64,000 nucleotides of DNA from Terriglobia bacterium (GTDB taxonomy: Bacteria > Acidobacteriota > Terriglobia > Terriglobales > Acidobacteriaceae). Made by a program: the position numbers and the translations under genes. Location: the NCBI GenBank assembly GCA_020073465.1, contig JAIQFC010000020.1:1-64000 (forward strand), read 5' to 3'. The notes under the pieces are model-generated. The model did no database searches. It saw only the letters and a list, made by a program, of their open reading frames with translations, and had not been told where the DNA came from. This document shows, in pieces, positions 8,468 to 18,100 of this stretch (the first letter of the stretch is position 1; every line of letters starts with the position of its first letter).

Positions 8468-9673
8468 TCAGCCCAGCCACTTCAACGGCTCGTGAATCGC
8501 CTGGGCCAGGTCGTTCATGAAGACGGCAGCCCGAGCGCCGTCGGTCACGCGGTGGTCGCACGACAAGGTCAGTGTCGTCATGGGGCGGACTGCAGGTTTC
8601 CCGTCGACGGCCAGGACACGGTCGCGAATCGCGCCCACAGCCAGGATTGCCGCTTGCGGTGGAGTGATGATCGCGCTGAAGGCATCTACCTGATACATGC
8701 CGAGATTGCTGATTGTGAACGTCGCATCGGCAATATCAGCAGGGCGCAGCCTGCCGGCACGGGCGCGTTCGGCAACATCGCGGCGTTGCGCCGCGATATC
8801 CGGGAGACCCGCCGTGTGAGCATTGCGGATCACCGCGGCGACCACCCCGTCGTCCACGGCGATCGCGACGGCTACGTTCACGTAATCGTGAAGACGAATG
8901 CCTTCCGTGCTCCAACTTGCATTCAAGCGAGGATGCTTGAGTAGAACCCGCGCCACGAGCGCGACCAGCAAGTCGGTGTGAGTGACCCGAACCCTGTGCG
9001 TTCGCTCGATTTCCGCGACGATACCGCTGCGATAGGTGTCGAGTGCGCTCGCTTCAACTTCGCGGCTCACAAAGAAGTGGGGCACGGTAGTCCAACTCTG
9101 GGTGGTGCGTTCAGCCATGAGGCGGCCGATTGAGGTAGGGACCTCGATCTTACCCTCTTGCTGGCTGACCGGAGCCCCGGACGCTGGCGCGGCGGCCGCC
9201 TGCACGTCGGCGGCGAGGATTTCTCCATCCGCACCAGAGCCGCGGAGACTTGCGATGTCGACTCCGAGTTCTTTGGCTAAGCGTCGGGCCTTGGGAGAGA
9301 TTCTTGCGGCGCCGCGCGAGGCCGCTGAGTCAGTAGCGCCGGGTGCGGCGGCAGTCGCAGGTTCAGTCTTTGTGGCGGAAGCAGCCCGTGCTGCAGGCGC
9401 AGCTTGCGTGGTGTCTTCGGCAGGAGGCTGTTCTCCAGGAGCCACGATCCAGGCAATCGTCTGACCCACCGGAATGTCGGCGCCAGCTGAGGCTTTGATT
9501 CCGGCGAGAATGCCGTCGGCGGGCGCTTCGACTTCGAGAACGGCTTTGTCGGTTTCTACTTCGAGGAGGGGTTCGCCCTTGGTGACGCGGTCGCCTTCCT
9601 TCTTCCGCCAGGCAATGAGCTTGCCGGTTTCCTGCGCCATCTCGAGGGCGGGCATTACAACGCTGAAGGCCAT
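8468..9673 (-). CDS. dihydrolipoamide acyltransferase (E2) of a 2-oxoacid dehydrogenase
   Basis: A 401-residue E2. A lipoyl domain covers residues 1-75, with the lipoylated Lys in EVETDKAVLEVEAP. An Ala/Pro/Thr-rich linker follows, then a peripheral subunit-binding domain around 124-158 (ARISPKARRLAKELGVD). The catalytic domain ends with SCDHRVTDGARAA, holding the His and Asp of the acyltransferase site. It takes the acyl group from E1 onto CoA. It is the last gene of the leftward operon, downstream of the M24 protein. No E3 gene accompanies it. The acyl group cannot be told from sequence; acetoin- and branched-chain-type complexes are both possible. Confidence 0.92.
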   Translation of the reverse strand: MAFSVVMPALEMAQETGKLIAWRKKEGDRVTKGEPLLEVETDKAVLEVEAPADGILAGIKASAGADIPVGQTIAWIVAPGEQPPAEDTTQAAPAARAASATKTEPATAAAPGATDSAASRGAARISPKARRLAKELGVDIASLRGSGADGEILAADVQAAAAPASGAPVSQQEGKIEVPTSIGRLMAERTTQSWTTVPHFFVSREVEASALDTYRSGIVAEIERTHRVRVTHTDLLVALVARVLLKHPRLNASWSTEGIRLHDYVNVAVAIAVDDGVVAAVIRNAHTAGLPDIAAQRRDVAERARAGRLRPADIADATFTISNLGMYQVDAFSAIITPPQAAILAVGAIRDRVLAVDGKPAVRPMTTLTLSCDHRVTDGARAAVFMNDLAQAIHEPLKWLG

Positions 9674-9707
9674 AGTCGCTTGGTTGGGGAAGGGCTTGCT
9701 ATGGCCT

Positions 9708-11054
9708 TCAGCCCGAAACTCCTACCCGCTCAGTTTTCGCGCTGGCCTCAATCATGTCCAGCACGCGCTCGCTGGGCGCAGCTTCGGTTTCTCGCGTGGT
9801 GGGCAGAGGTCCGTTCACGGTGTGATAGTGCGCGCCTGCCACCAGAAGTTCTTCCGCCGGGAATCGCGTGATGACTTCGTGCCCCGTCGGCGTAACTACG
9901 ATTTCTTCCTCGATCCGTGCCGCACTCCAACCGTCGGTCGAGGGCCAGAAGGTCTCCAGCGCGAATACCATACCCGGCTTGATCTCGACCGGATGTTCGA
10001 AGGAGACAAGGCGGCTGATCACCGGCTTCTCCCAGATGGCCAGGCCGATGCCGTGTCCATATTGCAGGGCGAAGCAGGATTCTTCGTTGGGGAAACCGAA
10101 CTCCTCGGCTTTGGGCCAGACGGCAGCAATCTCGGCGGTCGTGCGTCCAGGACGAACCAGTTCAATTGCCGCATCGAGATATTCGCGGCAACGCTTGTAG
10201 GCATCGACCATCGCGTGCGACGCGTAGCCCACGGTGAAGCAGCGATAGTAGCAGGTGCGGTATCCCATGTAGGAATGCAGGATGTCGTAGTACACGGGAT
10301 CTCCCGGGCGGAGAACGCGGTCGGAAAACACGTGCGGGTGCGGATTGCAGCGCTCGCCGGAAATGGCATTGACTGCCTCGACGTATTCCGAGCCGAGATC
10401 GTAGAGGACCTTGCTCACGAGTCCGACCGCCTCGTTCTCGCGCAACCCGGGCTTCATGGCGCGATAGAGTTCGTCGTAAGCGGCGTCGACCATCATCGCG
10501 GAGGTATTGAGCAGCGAAATCTCATCCTGCGTCTTGATCACGCGCGCGTCGGACATCAGTTGCTGCCCGTCGACAACCTTGATGCCTTCCTTTTGCAGAG
10601 CGAACAGAACAGGCAGCTCGATGATGTCGACGCCGACGGGCTCCTTGTGCAGGCCACGCATTTCAAGTTCAATGCGGATCTTTTTCGCGACATCTTCGGC
10701 GCGGCCCATCTCCGGCGACATAGCGCCCCGCAGGACCGAAATGCCCGCCCGCGAGCGTCCGTCGAGCCAGGGACAATTCAGCTGATGGTGTTTGGCGGCA
10801 GAGCCGAAGTCCCAGAGGATGGGCTCGTCATTCTGAGGCAACAGGGTAAAACGGTTGGCCTTGTCCTGCGCCCACGTACCGATGTGCGTGGAGGTCAGGT
10901 AGCGCACATTGTTCATGTCAAAACAGAGCAGCGCGCCCATCGACGACTTGGCCAGCAAATCTTTGGCCTTGGCCAGACGCTCGCGGCGCAAGCGGTCGAA
11001 GTCGATGCGGTTTTCCCAATCGACTGCCATCGTTCCGTGAGTTTTCAGTGCCAT
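9708..11054 (-). CDS. M24-fold protein related to Xaa-Pro peptidases and DddP
   Basis: A 448-residue creatinase/aminopeptidase-P fold protein. An N-terminal domain (GALLCFDMNNVRYLTSTHIG) precedes the pita-bread catalytic domain. Of the usual metal ligands, the first Asp (PVYYDILHS), the His (QYGHGIGLA) and both Glu (VFALETFW and RIEEEIVV) can be seen. At the place of the second Asp, the motif reads GYRTCYYRCF, with Cys/Tyr instead. Length and wording recall the DMSP lyase DddP (about 447 residues), but the altered ligand makes DMSP cleavage doubtful. GGAGG lies 7 bases before the ATG. It sits inside the E1-E2 operon, so a link to substrate cleavage or release is inferred. Confidence 0.8.
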   Translation of the reverse strand: MALKTHGTMAVDWENRIDFDRLRRERLAKAKDLLAKSSMGALLCFDMNNVRYLTSTHIGTWAQDKANRFTLLPQNDEPILWDFGSAAKHHQLNCPWLDGRSRAGISVLRGAMSPEMGRAEDVAKKIRIELEMRGLHKEPVGVDIIELPVLFALQKEGIKVVDGQQLMSDARVIKTQDEISLLNTSAMMVDAAYDELYRAMKPGLRENEAVGLVSKVLYDLGSEYVEAVNAISGERCNPHPHVFSDRVLRPGDPVYYDILHSYMGYRTCYYRCFTVGYASHAMVDAYKRCREYLDAAIELVRPGRTTAEIAAVWPKAEEFGFPNEESCFALQYGHGIGLAIWEKPVISRLVSFEHPVEIKPGMVFALETFWPSTDGWSAARIEEEIVVTPTGHEVITRFPAEELLVAGAHYHTVNGPLPTTRETEAAPSERVLDMIEASAKTERVGVSG

Positions 11055-11083
11055 AGTTACGCCTCCAGCTTCATCTCTTCGCT

Positions 11084-11130
11084 GCTGGCTCTCAGCTCCT
11101 GGCTTCTAGCTTCTTGGGAACTGGCAGCTG
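11084..11130. repeat. 'GCTTCTGG/AGCTCCT' word repeat between operon genes
   Basis: The gap between the E1beta and M24 genes carries degenerate tandem copies of CTGGCTTCTAGCTTC-like words, ending in GGGAACTGGCAGCTG. It is one of several such word arrays in the window. It separates genes of a single operon, so it is not a simple operon boundary. Confidence 0.45.
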
Positions 11131-12117
11131 CTACGACCGTTTGCACATGGATCGGGCCGCTTCGTATACCGTCTCTTCCGTCGGCACGGTCACGTCCTCG
11201 AGCGGCGGAGAGAACGGGATCGGTACATGCATCGCACCCATTCGCTTCACCGGTGCGTCGAGATCGTAGAAAGCCCCTTCGGCAATCACCGCCGCAATCT
11301 CTGCGGTTACTCCGTAGCGCCCGTAACCTTCATCGAGCACGATCACGCGCGACGTTTTCTTCGCCGATTCAATCATAGTCTTCTGGTCGAGCGGCCACGT
11401 AGTCCGCGGATCGATGACTTCTACGCTGATGCCCTCTTTCTCCAACAAAGTCGCCGCGCCCAGACCAACCTGGACCATGCTGCTCGTGGCCACGATCGTG
11501 ATGTCGTCACCTTCGCGCTTCACGTCGGCCACTCCCAAGGGAATCGTGTAGTCCTCCTCGGGAACTGGCCCCTTCAGCTTGTACATCATCTTGTCTTCGA
11601 AGAAGACCACGGGATTCTCGTCGCGAATCGCCGTCTTGAGCAAACCTTTGGCGTCGTAGGGAGTGGACGGCAAGACCACTTTCAATCCCGGTACATGGCT
11701 GAACCACGCGTGCAGCGACTGCGAGTGCTGCGCCGCGGATCGCCGCGTCGCGCCCAGCGTGGTGCGCATCACCATCGGGACTCTCCAGTGGCCGCCCGAC
11801 ATGTAGTGCACTTTGGCCGCCTGGTTGACCATCTGGTCCATAGTCAACGTAAGAAAGTCGCCGAACATGATGTCGACAACGGGACGCATGCCGGTCATCG
11901 CAGCGCCCACCGCCACACCCGTGAAGCCCGCTTCGGAGATGGGCGTGTCGACCACGCGCTCCGCGCCGAATTCCTCGACCAATCCAGAAAGTACTTTGAA
12001 CGGGGTCCCGGCTTCGGCCACGTCTTCGCCGAAAATGCACACGTGCGAGTCACGACGCATCTCTTCCGCGAGCGCCTCACGCACCGCCTGCGCAAATGTC
12101 AGCTCGCGCTCAGGCAT
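11131..12117 (-). CDS. 2-oxoacid dehydrogenase E1 beta subunit
   Basis: A 328-residue transketolase-fold E1 beta. It shows ELTFAQAVREALAEEMRRD, the FGEDVAEAGTPFKV segment with the TPP-activating Glu, TPISEAGFTGVAVGAA, and a C-terminal domain with VIDPRTTWPLDQKTM. With E1 alpha it decarboxylates a 2-oxoacid and transfers the acyl group to E2. The ATG before PERELTF overlaps the end of E1 alpha by 8 bases (ATGCCTGA), so the two are translationally coupled. An in-frame start 17 codons upstream would overlap much more and adds unconserved residues. Confidence 0.93.
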   Translation of the reverse strand: MPERELTFAQAVREALAEEMRRDSHVCIFGEDVAEAGTPFKVLSGLVEEFGAERVVDTPISEAGFTGVAVGAAMTGMRPVVDIMFGDFLTLTMDQMVNQAAKVHYMSGGHWRVPMVMRTTLGATRRSAAQHSQSLHAWFSHVPGLKVVLPSTPYDAKGLLKTAIRDENPVVFFEDKMMYKLKGPVPEEDYTIPLGVADVKREGDDITIVATSSMVQVGLGAATLLEKEGISVEVIDPRTTWPLDQKTMIESAKKTSRVIVLDEGYGRYGVTAEIAAVIAEGAFYDLDAPVKRMGAMHVPIPFSPPLEDVTVPTEETVYEAARSMCKRS

Positions 12118-13114
12118 AAACGTGCTTCTCCACTTCTTCCACGCTGGGATAGGGCGCGGCGATGGCAAACTTCACCGCAGATTCCATCTCGGAGCGCACC
12201 TCGGCGGCAATGCTCTCCAGAGAGGCAGCGTCGGCATAGCCCTGCGCCAGCAACCAGTTCAAATGGAGTTTGATGGGATCGCGATCGGTCTTCCAGTGTT
12301 GCTCTTCCTGCTTCGAGCGGTAGTACTCGCGATTGATGTCGCCGACGTGATGTCCGCTATAGCGATAGGTGTCGGCCTGCAGGAAAGCTGGCCCTTCCCC
12401 GGCGCGCGCGCGCCGCACCAACCGCGACGCGATTTCATTCACCGCGCGAACGTTCTGGCCATCAACACTCGCGGCTTCCAGTCCAAAAGCAGTGGCGCGA
12501 CCGAGAATTGTCCCAGCTGTCGTTTCCGTGTAATGCGTGTATTCGTTGTAGAGATTGTTCTCACAGACATAGATTACGGGCAGCTTCCACAGCTGCGCGA
12601 GATTCATGACTTCGTAAAGCGACCCCTGCCCAAGCGCTCCTTCCCCGAAGAAGCAAACCGCCACGCGGTCCGTTCCCAGCCGTTTGGCCGCAAACGCCGC
12701 GCCCGTGGCGATGCCCACGCTGCCGCCCACGATCGCGTTCGCACCCAGGTTGCCGGTCGCCGGATCGGCGATGTGCATGGATCCACCCTTGCCCCGGCAA
12801 TATCCGGCTTCCTTCCCAAGCAACTCAGCAAACATACGATCGGGAGACGCTCCCTTGGCAAGACAATGTCCGTGCCCACGGTGCGTGCTCGTGATGTAGT
12901 CGTCCCGGCGAAGCGCCTCACAGATGCCCACCGCCACGGCCTCTTCGCCGCTGTAAAGATGCGCGAGCCCCGGCATGAGCGCGCGCGTGTAGAGCTCATT
13001 CACCTGCTCTTCAAAGAGGCGAATGCTCACCATCTGCCGATAGACGCGAAGCCACTTCTCTCTTTCGGCGGAGACCTCGGGTCCCGCGTCGGGCCTGGTG
13101 GTAGCCGTCGTCAC
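12110..13114 (-). CDS. 2-oxoacid dehydrogenase E1 alpha subunit (acetoin/pyruvate-like)
   Basis: A 334-residue thiamine-diphosphate E1 alpha. It shows HLYSGEEAVAVGI, the STHRGHGHCLAKG loop, GKGGSMHI, and the TPP/Mg motif GEGALGQGSLYEVMNLAQLWKLP followed by VCENNLYNEY. These features are shared by acetoin dehydrogenase AcoA and pyruvate-type E1 alpha. The start is GTG, overlapping the stop of the dehydrogenase gene before it by four bases (GTGA). The gene order regulator-dehydrogenase-E1alpha-E1beta-M24-E2 is not one I know from a named pathway. Substrate remains open. Confidence 0.92.
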   Translation of the reverse strand: MTTATTRPDAGPEVSAEREKWLRVYRQMVSIRLFEEQVNELYTRALMPGLAHLYSGEEAVAVGICEALRRDDYITSTHRGHGHCLAKGASPDRMFAELLGKEAGYCRGKGGSMHIADPATGNLGANAIVGGSVGIATGAAFAAKRLGTDRVAVCFFGEGALGQGSLYEVMNLAQLWKLPVIYVCENNLYNEYTHYTETTAGTILGRATAFGLEAASVDGQNVRAVNEIASRLVRRARAGEGPAFLQADTYRYSGHHVGDINREYYRSKQEEQHWKTDRDPIKLHLNWLLAQGYADAASLESIAAEVRSEMESAVKFAIAAPYPSVEEVEKHVYA

Positions 13115-14016
13115 TTCGCAACTCCTTCAGTCACCGGAGTCGAGACTCCCGACATGGCAGCCAGCACATCAAACATGCAGGCAAAATCCAGTTTGGCCAT
13201 TCCCATGCCGCGTGCTGCAGTCAGAAATTCATTGCTCACCGCGGTTGTCGGCAAGGGGACATCCAACTGGCGGCCGAGGTCCATTGCCAGCACCATATCC
13301 TTCTGCATCATGTTCACATCGAACCACGCCTCATCGGGCTGCTGCAGCACGAAAGGCCCGCGGTACTGAATCATGGGCGAGGCCACCGCACTGTGCGTGA
13401 GCACATCCACAGCAACTTCCCGGGCAATGCCGCTTTTTTCCGCCAGCAGCACACCTTCCGAGAACGCCAGCATCTGCACCGCGAGACTGAGGTTGGTGGC
13501 AATCTTCATGGCCAGCGCCAAGCCGTTGTCGCCGACGTAGGTCACCTTCGGACCGATGTCGAGGAGCAGAGGCTTCACCTTCTCAAAAGTCTCACGCCGT
13601 CCGCCGACCATGACTGACAACTTCCCTTCCTGCAAAGTGATCACGCTGCCCGATACCGGCGAATCCACCATGTCGGCGCCGCGTTCGCGCACCTTCGCCG
13701 CCAACGCGCGGCTCACCGCGGGACTCACCGTGCTCATGTCGATGTAGAACTTTCCGGGACCGAGGCCGGCGAGGAGTCCTTCAGGACCTTCGGTGATCGC
13801 GCTGATCGCAGCCGCGTTGGTCACCATGGCAAATGTGTAGTCAGACGCGCTCGCTACCGCGCGTGGCGAGTCAGCCCACTGCATGCCCTTGCCGATCAAC
13901 CACTGCGCTTTCGAGCGCGTGCGGTTGTAGCCCGTGACCGTGTGCCCCTTGCCCAGCAGCCGGTTCACCATCTGGCTGCCCATTACCCCAAGGCCGATAA
14001 ACCCTACTTTCGCCAT
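13111..14016 (-). CDS. 3-hydroxyisobutyrate dehydrogenase-family oxidoreductase
   Basis: A 301-residue beta-hydroxyacid dehydrogenase. It shows the NAD(P)-binding start VGFIGLGVMGSQMVNRL, the substrate motif DSPVSGS near residue 120, and the catalytic Lys in KIATNLSLAVQM near 170. The family includes 3-hydroxyisobutyrate dehydrogenase and tartronate semialdehyde reductase. The ATG before AKVGFIG is preceded by GGAGG at 8 bases; an upstream in-frame start would add 34 unrelated residues. It is the first enzyme gene after the regulator and overlaps E1 alpha. It probably handles a short beta-hydroxy acid in the same pathway. Confidence 0.9.
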   Translation of the reverse strand: MAKVGFIGLGVMGSQMVNRLLGKGHTVTGYNRTRSKAQWLIGKGMQWADSPRAVASASDYTFAMVTNAAAISAITEGPEGLLAGLGPGKFYIDMSTVSPAVSRALAAKVRERGADMVDSPVSGSVITLQEGKLSVMVGGRRETFEKVKPLLLDIGPKVTYVGDNGLALAMKIATNLSLAVQMLAFSEGVLLAEKSGIAREVAVDVLTHSAVASPMIQYRGPFVLQQPDEAWFDVNMMQKDMVLAMDLGRQLDVPLPTTAVSNEFLTAARGMGMAKLDFACMFDVLAAMSGVSTPVTEGVAK

Positions 14017-14047
14017 CCGTTCCTGCCTCCAAAACTTTCCGAGTAAA

Positions 14048-14779
14048 TCAATGTGCGTTCTGCTTGCCAGGAGCTCGCTTGTCGGGTGAAGCGTGGCTGT
14101 CCTCACGCACTTGTTCAAGGTGTGCCTTCATCGCTTCCCGCGCCTTCTCGGAGTCGCGCCGCTCCATGGCCTCAAGAATCCGCTTGTGATGAAACTGGCC
14201 GCGCTCCGGGCCACCTGGAATCCTGAAGATTCCCAGGCGCTGCTCCCGCAACAAGCCAACGATCGAATCGATCAGGGAAAGGATCAGCGGGTTCGCCGCC
14301 GCCTCCGCCAGCGCCAGGTGAAAATCCAGGTCTGCCTCGATGTAGGCGTCGGCGTCCTGTCCGGCCCGGTCCATCACCGCCACCGCCTCGCGCATAGTCG
14401 TGAGATCAGATTCCTGGGCGCGAGTGGCCGCGAGGGCCGCGATTTCCGGCTCCAGGATGGCACGCACCTCGGCCAGGTGAGTCGAACCTTCCGGCTGACC
14501 AATTTTCGCCATCAGGTCGAGGGACTGGCGAACGGCATGCGAGGTACCATCAGTGATGAAGGTTCCGCGCCCGGAATACGCTTCCACTAATCCTTTTTCG
14601 CGGAGCGCCTTCACGGCTTCGCGCACCGCAGTCCGGCTCACTCCGAAGCGTTGTGCCAAGTCGCGCTCGGCAGGAAGCTGATCGCCAGGCTTGAGTGCAC
14701 CTTTGAGGATGGATTCTTCGATCTGCTGAACGATCTGTTCGTAGAGCCGCGACGTTCGAACCAGCTTGTACACTGCCAT
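14048..14779 (-). CDS. FadR/GntR-family transcriptional regulator
   Basis: A 243-residue regulator with an N-terminal winged helix (LYEQIVQQIEESILKGALKPGDQLPAERDLAQRFGVSRTAVREAVKALREKG, read in pieces) and a C-terminal all-helical FCD ligand domain with a D-x3-H pattern (EADLDFHLALAEAAANP) and a late HH pair (GQFHHKRILEAME) for metal and organic-acid binding. The chosen ATG has GGAGGG only two bases upstream; longer in-frame starts at 14845 or 14884 are possible. It heads the leftward operon and lies next to exact FadR-type operators, so it probably represses both divergent transcripts until an organic-acid inducer binds. Confidence 0.9.
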   Translation of the reverse strand: MAVYKLVRTSRLYEQIVQQIEESILKGALKPGDQLPAERDLAQRFGVSRTAVREAVKALREKGLVEAYSGRGTFITDGTSHAVRQSLDLMAKIGQPEGSTHLAEVRAILEPEIAALAATRAQESDLTTMREAVAVMDRAGQDADAYIEADLDFHLALAEAAANPLILSLIDSIVGLLREQRLGIFRIPGGPERGQFHHKRILEAMERRDSEKAREAMKAHLEQVREDSHASPDKRAPGKQNAH

Positions 14780-14903
14780 ACCCTCCGCATGACGAGCGGC
14801 GAAACCGGTCAGGCGACCGATTATGGTCCGGCTACTATACCGCATATCCACTGCGACTGCCGGAGTTTGTTGGGCTGAAGACATGGTCTGGTATTAGGTA
14901 TGG

Positions 14904-14927
14904 TGGTATGACCAATTCAAAATACCA
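14904..14927. promoter_or_regulatory. FadR-type operator(s) upstream of the regulator gene
   Basis: TGGTATGACCA (14904-14914) is a perfect match to the TGGTnnnACCA operator of FadR-subfamily GntR proteins. A second arrangement overlaps it: TGGTAT at 14904-14909 is repeated in inverted form as ATACCA at 14922-14927. The site lies about 125 bases before the regulator's start and 190 bases before the receptor gene, so one repressor could govern both directions. Confidence 0.7.
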
Positions 14928-15052
14928 CACGAAGTTTTCAGTTTGCAACTGATTCCCGCAAGAGCATTGGGCCACATCGAGTTGGGCAAGCGCCAGCAGA
15001 AATCCACTCGCTGCGTTCCGGGCAAGGCGACCTATTCAAGAAATGAATTTGC

Positions 15053-15092
15053 TTGACACTGTTTCCCAGATAGTGGTATGGCTGTCGGACCA
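15053..15092 (+). promoter_or_regulatory. promoter of the TonB-dependent receptor with overlapping operator half-sites
   Basis: A consensus TTGACA -35 (15053-15058) is followed after 18 bases by TATGGC as a weak -10. The -10 is embedded in TGGTATG (15074-15080), the same half-site wording as the operator near 14.9 kb, and a matching GACCA lies at 15088-15092. Repressor binding here would block polymerase directly. ACGGAGGAG follows 6 bases before the receptor ATG. Confidence 0.55.
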
Positions 15093-15113
15093 GAATTCTG
15101 ACGGAGGAGCTCT

Positions 15114-18100
15114 ATGCTATCCCGCACTCTCGGAACCGCCCGGCTTGGAGGTGGTGGTTCGAGGACAGCCGCCACAACCATCCTGCTCGCCACAATCAGC
15201 GTCCTAGCACTGTGTCTGTCGTCGTGGTCGCAATCGACAGCAGGACGTGTCCTGGGTACGGTGACCGATCAGAGCGGAGCAGCCGTTGCCGGTGCGACGG
15301 TTGTCGTTACCGACGTGCAGCGCGGCACCTCGCGCAATCTAACAACCGACGAAGATGGCACTTACGTCGCCCCGGATCTGCAGCCCGGCACTTACAAGAT
15401 CCACGTCGAGTCCAAGGGCTTCAAGTCCGCGGAGCGCCCCAACGTGCTGATCGAGGTTGCGACCGACGTGCGCGCCGACTTTACGCTTCAGCCCGGCAAT
15501 GTTTCGGAAGTTGTGACGGTGAATGAAGACATTCCCCTGGTCAATACCACGTCCGCCACGCTCGGGGGCACGCTCAGCAACAAAGAGATCAACGATCTGC
15601 CGCTGAATGGCCGCAACTATGAAAACCTGCTGCAACTGCGTCCGGGCATCATGCGTTATCCGGGTGGGGGCTTCTCCACTACGAGCAGCAACGGCCTTCG
15701 CGCTGAAGATAATGCTTACCTGGTGGACGGTCTGTTCAACAGCGAGCCCTTCTCCGGCCAGAGCATCATCAATGGAGCGGGCATCGCCGGGGACTCGGCG
15801 ACCATCCTCCCCGTCGACGCCATACAGGAATTTAATGTCCAGCAGAGTCCTTCCGCCGAATACGGCTGGAAGCCCGGCACCATCGTCAACGTGGGCTTGA
15901 AATCAGGGACGAACCAGATCCACGGCAGCGCGTATGCCTTCGGTCGCGACACGCCGCTCGACGCGCGCAACTGGTTCAACACCGTGGCCTCCGGACCCAA
16001 AAATCCGAGAAACCTCGAGCAGTTTGGCGGCACGGCCGGCGGGGCCTTAGTCAAAGACAAGGTGTTCTACTTTGGAGCCTATGAGGGCCAGCGCTACACG
16101 GTGGGCAATACCAGCCAACTCGGGACCTGGGCCACGGTTCCCTTGCCGGACGCCGAAAATTGCATGTTCATTACGGGCGATTGCGCTAACAGCATTCCGG
16201 ATGCGATCGCGGACGTGCATGCGGCCTTTCTCGCCGATGCGACTCCCACCGATGTGAGTCAAGTCAGCCTTCAGATCGCGGGCTGCACCTTCACTCCTCC
16301 CAACACGGTGAGCTGCAACGGCAAAGGTTTCCCGACCAACGACGGCACCAACCCGAACGGTCCCACGACCCTCAACTATGGTTTGTCCAATACGGTGAAT
16401 TCCGACAACGCGGTGGCCAAGATTGACTACAACTTGAACCAGCGCAACACCCTCAGCACGATGTATTTCTTCGGCAACAATTCAGGCACAGTGGCAGACG
16501 CCCAGCAGATACAGACGCAGTGGCTGACTCAGATCCACACGCGGGCGCAGGTCTTTGGCGAGAATTGGACATTCGTTCCCAATTCGAATTGGGTGAATGA
16601 AGCTCGCTTCGGCTACAACCGCCTTTACCAGCCAACGTTTACCAACGATCACACCACGCAGGCATCGTCCTACGGACTGGACACCGGCGTGACCAACCCG
16701 CTCTACGGCGGACTGCCCCGCATCAACATCGCTGACTTCTACATCTTCCCGAATGAACTCGGCGGGTTTAACTGGCCCAAGGTGCAAGGACCCGACACCC
16801 GCATGCAGTTCGTCGACCACGTCTCCTACACGCACGGCAAGAACGCCTTCAAGTTTGGTGGAGAACTGCATCGGGATGCCTTCAGCGGCGGCGCTTACGG
16901 CGGAGCTCGCGGCAGAATCAAGTTCGGGTTGGGGGGACAAACACTAGCCCAGCCGATCGAAGATTTCTTCGCCGGTTTCTCGTCGCACGCCAGCCTTCTG
17001 GTCGGCGACCCAACACGTCATATTCACAATTGGGGCCTGGCCGGCTTCGTGCAGGACGACTGGCGAGCCACAAAGAGTCTGACCATCAATCTGGGGTTGC
17101 GCTACGAAGTCAATACCGTCATCAAGGAGGATCACAACCTTCTGGGCAACTTCAGCCCGACCGCCGGGCTCGAACAGGTCGGCATGCAGATTAAGTCCCC
17201 GTACAACGGCGATCACAAAAATTTTGCGCCTCGCATTGGCTTCGCGTGGGACGCCACGGGGAACGGGCGAACGGTGGTCCGCGGCGGATTCGGCCTGATG
17301 TACGAAACTCTGAACTGGGAATCGTTTCTCGCCCTAAACAACTCCATGGGCTTGGCCACTGTCCCGACGGGCGCCATTATCGATGCAAGCCAGAACACGG
17401 CTGGAGGCACCATCGCGGTTGGCACGGTGAATTTTACCGGCTCCGATCCCACCAGCGGCGGAATTAATTGGGACCCGGCCATCACCGGCATTGCGGGAAC
17501 CGTCTTCCCCACGACGCCCCTCAATTGCTTCGACAATCCCTGCAGCATGATGGGAGTCGATCCCAATCTGAAGACACCCTACGTCTACACTTGGACGCTC
17601 AACATCCAGCACTCCTTCACGCCCAATCTCTCTCTGGAATTGGGTTACGTTGGCAACCACGGCTCGAGATTGGTCGGTATCCGGGACATCAATCAGGTAA
17701 ATCCTGCCTTGGATGACGGCTCTGAGCAGGCGGGGCGACCTTTCAACGCCCAGTTCCCGTACCTGGCCCAGATCTTCCAGATGGGGAATATCTATCGATC
17801 GAACTACAACGGTCTGCAGGCCACGCTGACTTCGCGGAACTTCCACGGTCTCAGCATGGTCGCCGGCTACACCTACTCGCATGCACTGGACATGGTGGGC
17901 GCCAACTGGGATTTCGGTGCGGGCCTGGGCCTTCCCTCCGACAGCACAAACTACCAGCGGGAATATGCCAGCAGCGACTTCGACATGCGCCACCGCTTGA
18001 CCGTGTCGCTTACCTACCTGGTCCCGGGCAAGAAGGGCTTTGGACAGATGCTGGAAGGCTGGCAGATCAACACCATCACGTCGCTAAACGGCGCGCAGCC

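Noticed and set aside
9708-11054. Calling the M24 protein a DMSP lyase (dddP)
   Set aside because: Length and some motifs agree, but the second metal Asp appears replaced and no other DMSP or acrylate genes are present.
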